Below, piece by piece: positions 5,406 through 6,272 of a stretch of 6,272 nucleotides of DNA (position 1 is the first letter of the stretch; each line of letters opens with the position of its first letter). The notes under the pieces were generated by a model that saw only the letters and a program-made list of their open reading frames with translations, ran no database searches and had not been told where the DNA came from. Where the stretch lies: the NCBI GenBank assembly GCA_018056045.1, contig JAGPGI010000171.1, positions 1-6,272 of the forward strand, read 5' to 3'. Position numbers and translations under genes: made by a program. This stretch comes from Paracoccus sp. (in: a-proteobacteria) (GTDB lineage: Bacteria > Pseudomonadota > Alphaproteobacteria > Rhodobacterales > Rhodobacteraceae).

Positions 5406-5434
5406 TTGCAACGAGAGCCTGTCCTGCTTATTGT
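5406..5434 (+). promoter_or_regulatory. Candidate sigma-70-type promoter of the copper-related flank
   Basis: TTGCAA (5406-5411) and TATTGT (5429-5434) are separated by 17 bp, each matching the consensus at 4 of 6 positions. The start codon of the small exported protein follows 32 bp after the -10 element. No clear CueR-like dyad was seen between the boxes. Alphaproteobacterial promoters are often loose, so this is tentative. Confidence 0.35.
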
Positions 5435-5466
5435 CAAGCTAGTTTCATCGGTTCCAACTCAACCAC

Positions 5467-5817
5467 ATGATGTGCCGCGCGATATGTTCTCTGCTTGTTG
5501 TCCTGCTCGTGTTGGCGGGCGCGACGCAGCATGGGCAAAGTGCTGGCCCAGCCGGACTGCCGACCGATCAAGTTGTCGCTTCGATCAGCCATCCCGGCGA
5601 CACAGCCGGGCATGAGCACGGTTATTCGGGAGAGCCTTCTCGGCACGATATGACCGATGCCTGTGCGATTGTATGTGTCGGCACACCTACGCCCTGGCTT
5701 GCTGCCGCGCAACTTGCGCCTGTTGAGACCGAGCATTCGCTGAAATGGCACTCTATAGCGGTGACACGTGAGGGCCGTCTGGTCGGCCCCGGATACCGCC
5801 CTCCGAAATCCATCTGA
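5467..5817 (+). CDS. Small exported Cys/His-containing protein, probably copper-related (116 aa)
   Basis: The N-terminus (RAICSLLVVLLVLAGATQ, 4-21) is a clear signal peptide, with cleavage likely near residues 20-26, so the product should be periplasmic. The mature part has scattered His residues (H42, H49, H51, H60), then DACAIVC (64-70) with two Cys three residues apart. It ends in the Pro-rich GPGYRPPKSI. The pattern resembles small DUF2946-like proteins found near copper genes, in which Cys, His and Met residues may bind metal; this assignment is by resemblance only. It lies 71 bp upstream of a multicopper oxidase on the same strand and probably shares its transcript. The start is uncertain: ATG codons at 5467 and 5470 both lack a strong Shine-Dalgarno sequence. 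Copper binding is inferred, not shown. Confidence 0.75.
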   Translation: MMCRAICSLLVVLLVLAGATQHGQSAGPAGLPTDQVVASISHPGDTAGHEHGYSGEPSRHDMTDACAIVCVGTPTPWLAAAQLAPVETEHSLKWHSIAVTREGRLVGPGYRPPKSI

Positions 5818-5888
5818 ACACCTGATTTGCCGCACCTGTTCAAGGTGCCGAACATTGTTCGCCCCACGGGGTTTGATGGATTACTCAT

Positions 5889-6272
5889 ATGACATGCACG
5901 CTGAATCGCCGCGGCTTTCTGACCGCATCCGCTGCCATGGCCGCAGCTTTTGCCGTCCCGCGCACGGGCTTTGCGCAGCCAGCCGCGCTGGCATTGCAGG
6001 CAACGACGCGCACGCTTGACATCGATGGCCGCGCCGCCACGGTTTTCGGGCTGATCAACGGCAACGGAACGCCCGGGCTGACACTGGACCCCGGCCAGCG
6101 TTTCTTGCTGGATCTGACCAATGATCTGGCCGAGCCGACGATCATTCATTGGCATGGACAGATCCCGCCGAACGCACAGGACGGCGTTCCCGATATGCCG
6201 ATGCCGCTGCTGCAGCCAAGAGAGACGCGTGCCTATGATTTTGAGGCCGCAGCAGGCACGCACTGGATGCAC
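5889..6272 (+). CDS. Multicopper oxidase, Tat-exported, N-terminal part (truncated by window end)
   Basis: The first 128 residues of a periplasmic multicopper oxidase (cuproxidase) are present, and the frame is still open at the window edge. The N-terminus NRRGFLTASAAMAAAFAVP (6-24) is a twin-arginine signal, and FAQPA (28-32) probably marks cleavage. The first cupredoxin domain carries HWHG (87-90), the first pair of trinuclear-cluster His ligands, and GTHWMH (123-128), where H128 should be the first His of the next H-x-H pair. DGVPDMPMPLLQP (98-110) fits the CueO/CopA-type group. Members oxidise Cu(I) or phenolic substrates with reduction of O2 to water and give copper tolerance. The ATG at 5889 follows a weak GGAT site. 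CueO, CopA and laccase-like types cannot be separated without the C-terminal part. Confidence 0.93.
   Translation, partial: MTCTLNRRGFLTASAAMAAAFAVPRTGFAQPAALALQATTRTLDIDGRAATVFGLINGNGTPGLTLDPGQRFLLDLTNDLAEPTIIHWHGQIPPNAQDGVPDMPMPLLQPRETRAYDFEAAAGTHWMH

Noticed and set aside
5233..5466. tRNA gene or tRNA 3' end as the attachment site
   Set aside because: No T-loop sequence or cloverleaf-like pairing was seen on either strand in this interval.
5622..6272. Leftward open frame of 216 codons opposite the multicopper oxidase
   Set aside because: The plus strand encodes a Tat signal and copper-ligand motifs, so the reverse frame is a shadow.

Overview
The window is GC-rich, densely coded DNA. It looks alphaproteobacterial, most likely from the Rhodobacteraceae (a Paracoccus- or Rhodobacter-like host). 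That placement is an inference from composition, codon use and the general look of the proteins; no rRNA or other marker gene is present.

The left and central part (1 to about 5400) is one end of an integrated mobile element, probably a prophage or a phage-derived integrative island. Five genes read leftwards as a tight operon: an AlpA/MerR-type winged-helix protein (2822-2562), a small unknown protein (2565-2302), a VRR-NUC nuclease (2305-1871), a phage-type replication protein with an N-terminal winged helix (1874-864) and an unknown 230-residue protein (867-175). All four junctions are ATGA stop/start overlaps. A possible terminator hairpin (101-133) lies beyond the last gene. To the right are a control region of about 490 bp (2823-3316), a rightward gene for an unknown 198-residue protein (3317-3913), and a convergent, complete tyrosine integrase (5232-3970).

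The right flank (from about 5400) looks like host DNA. A candidate promoter is followed by a small exported Cys/His-containing protein (5467-5817) and the start of a Tat-exported multicopper oxidase (5889 to the window end). This resembles a copper tolerance locus. The element therefore appears to sit directly upstream of copper genes. No tRNA or direct-repeat attachment core could be identified, and the far end of the element is outside the window.

Two DNA-level signals stand out. First, the linker of the replication gene contains six copies of a 9-bp motif (TCCGGACAC and close variants) in 90 bp. Three are spaced exactly 23 bp apart, and the copies fall in all three reading frames, so the DNA rather than the protein appears to be selected. 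Next to them is an AT-richer stretch. This is the layout of the lambda O gene, which carries its own origin. Second, a 40-bp module (36/40 identical, with a perfect 24-bp core) lies 70-75 bp upstream of both leftward transcription units, the AlpA-like operon and the integrase. It carries the site GTGGC(A/G)(G/T)AACCTC. The same core recurs in a perfect 28-bp palindrome at 3029-3056. This suggests that one regulator controls excision, replication and integration genes together.
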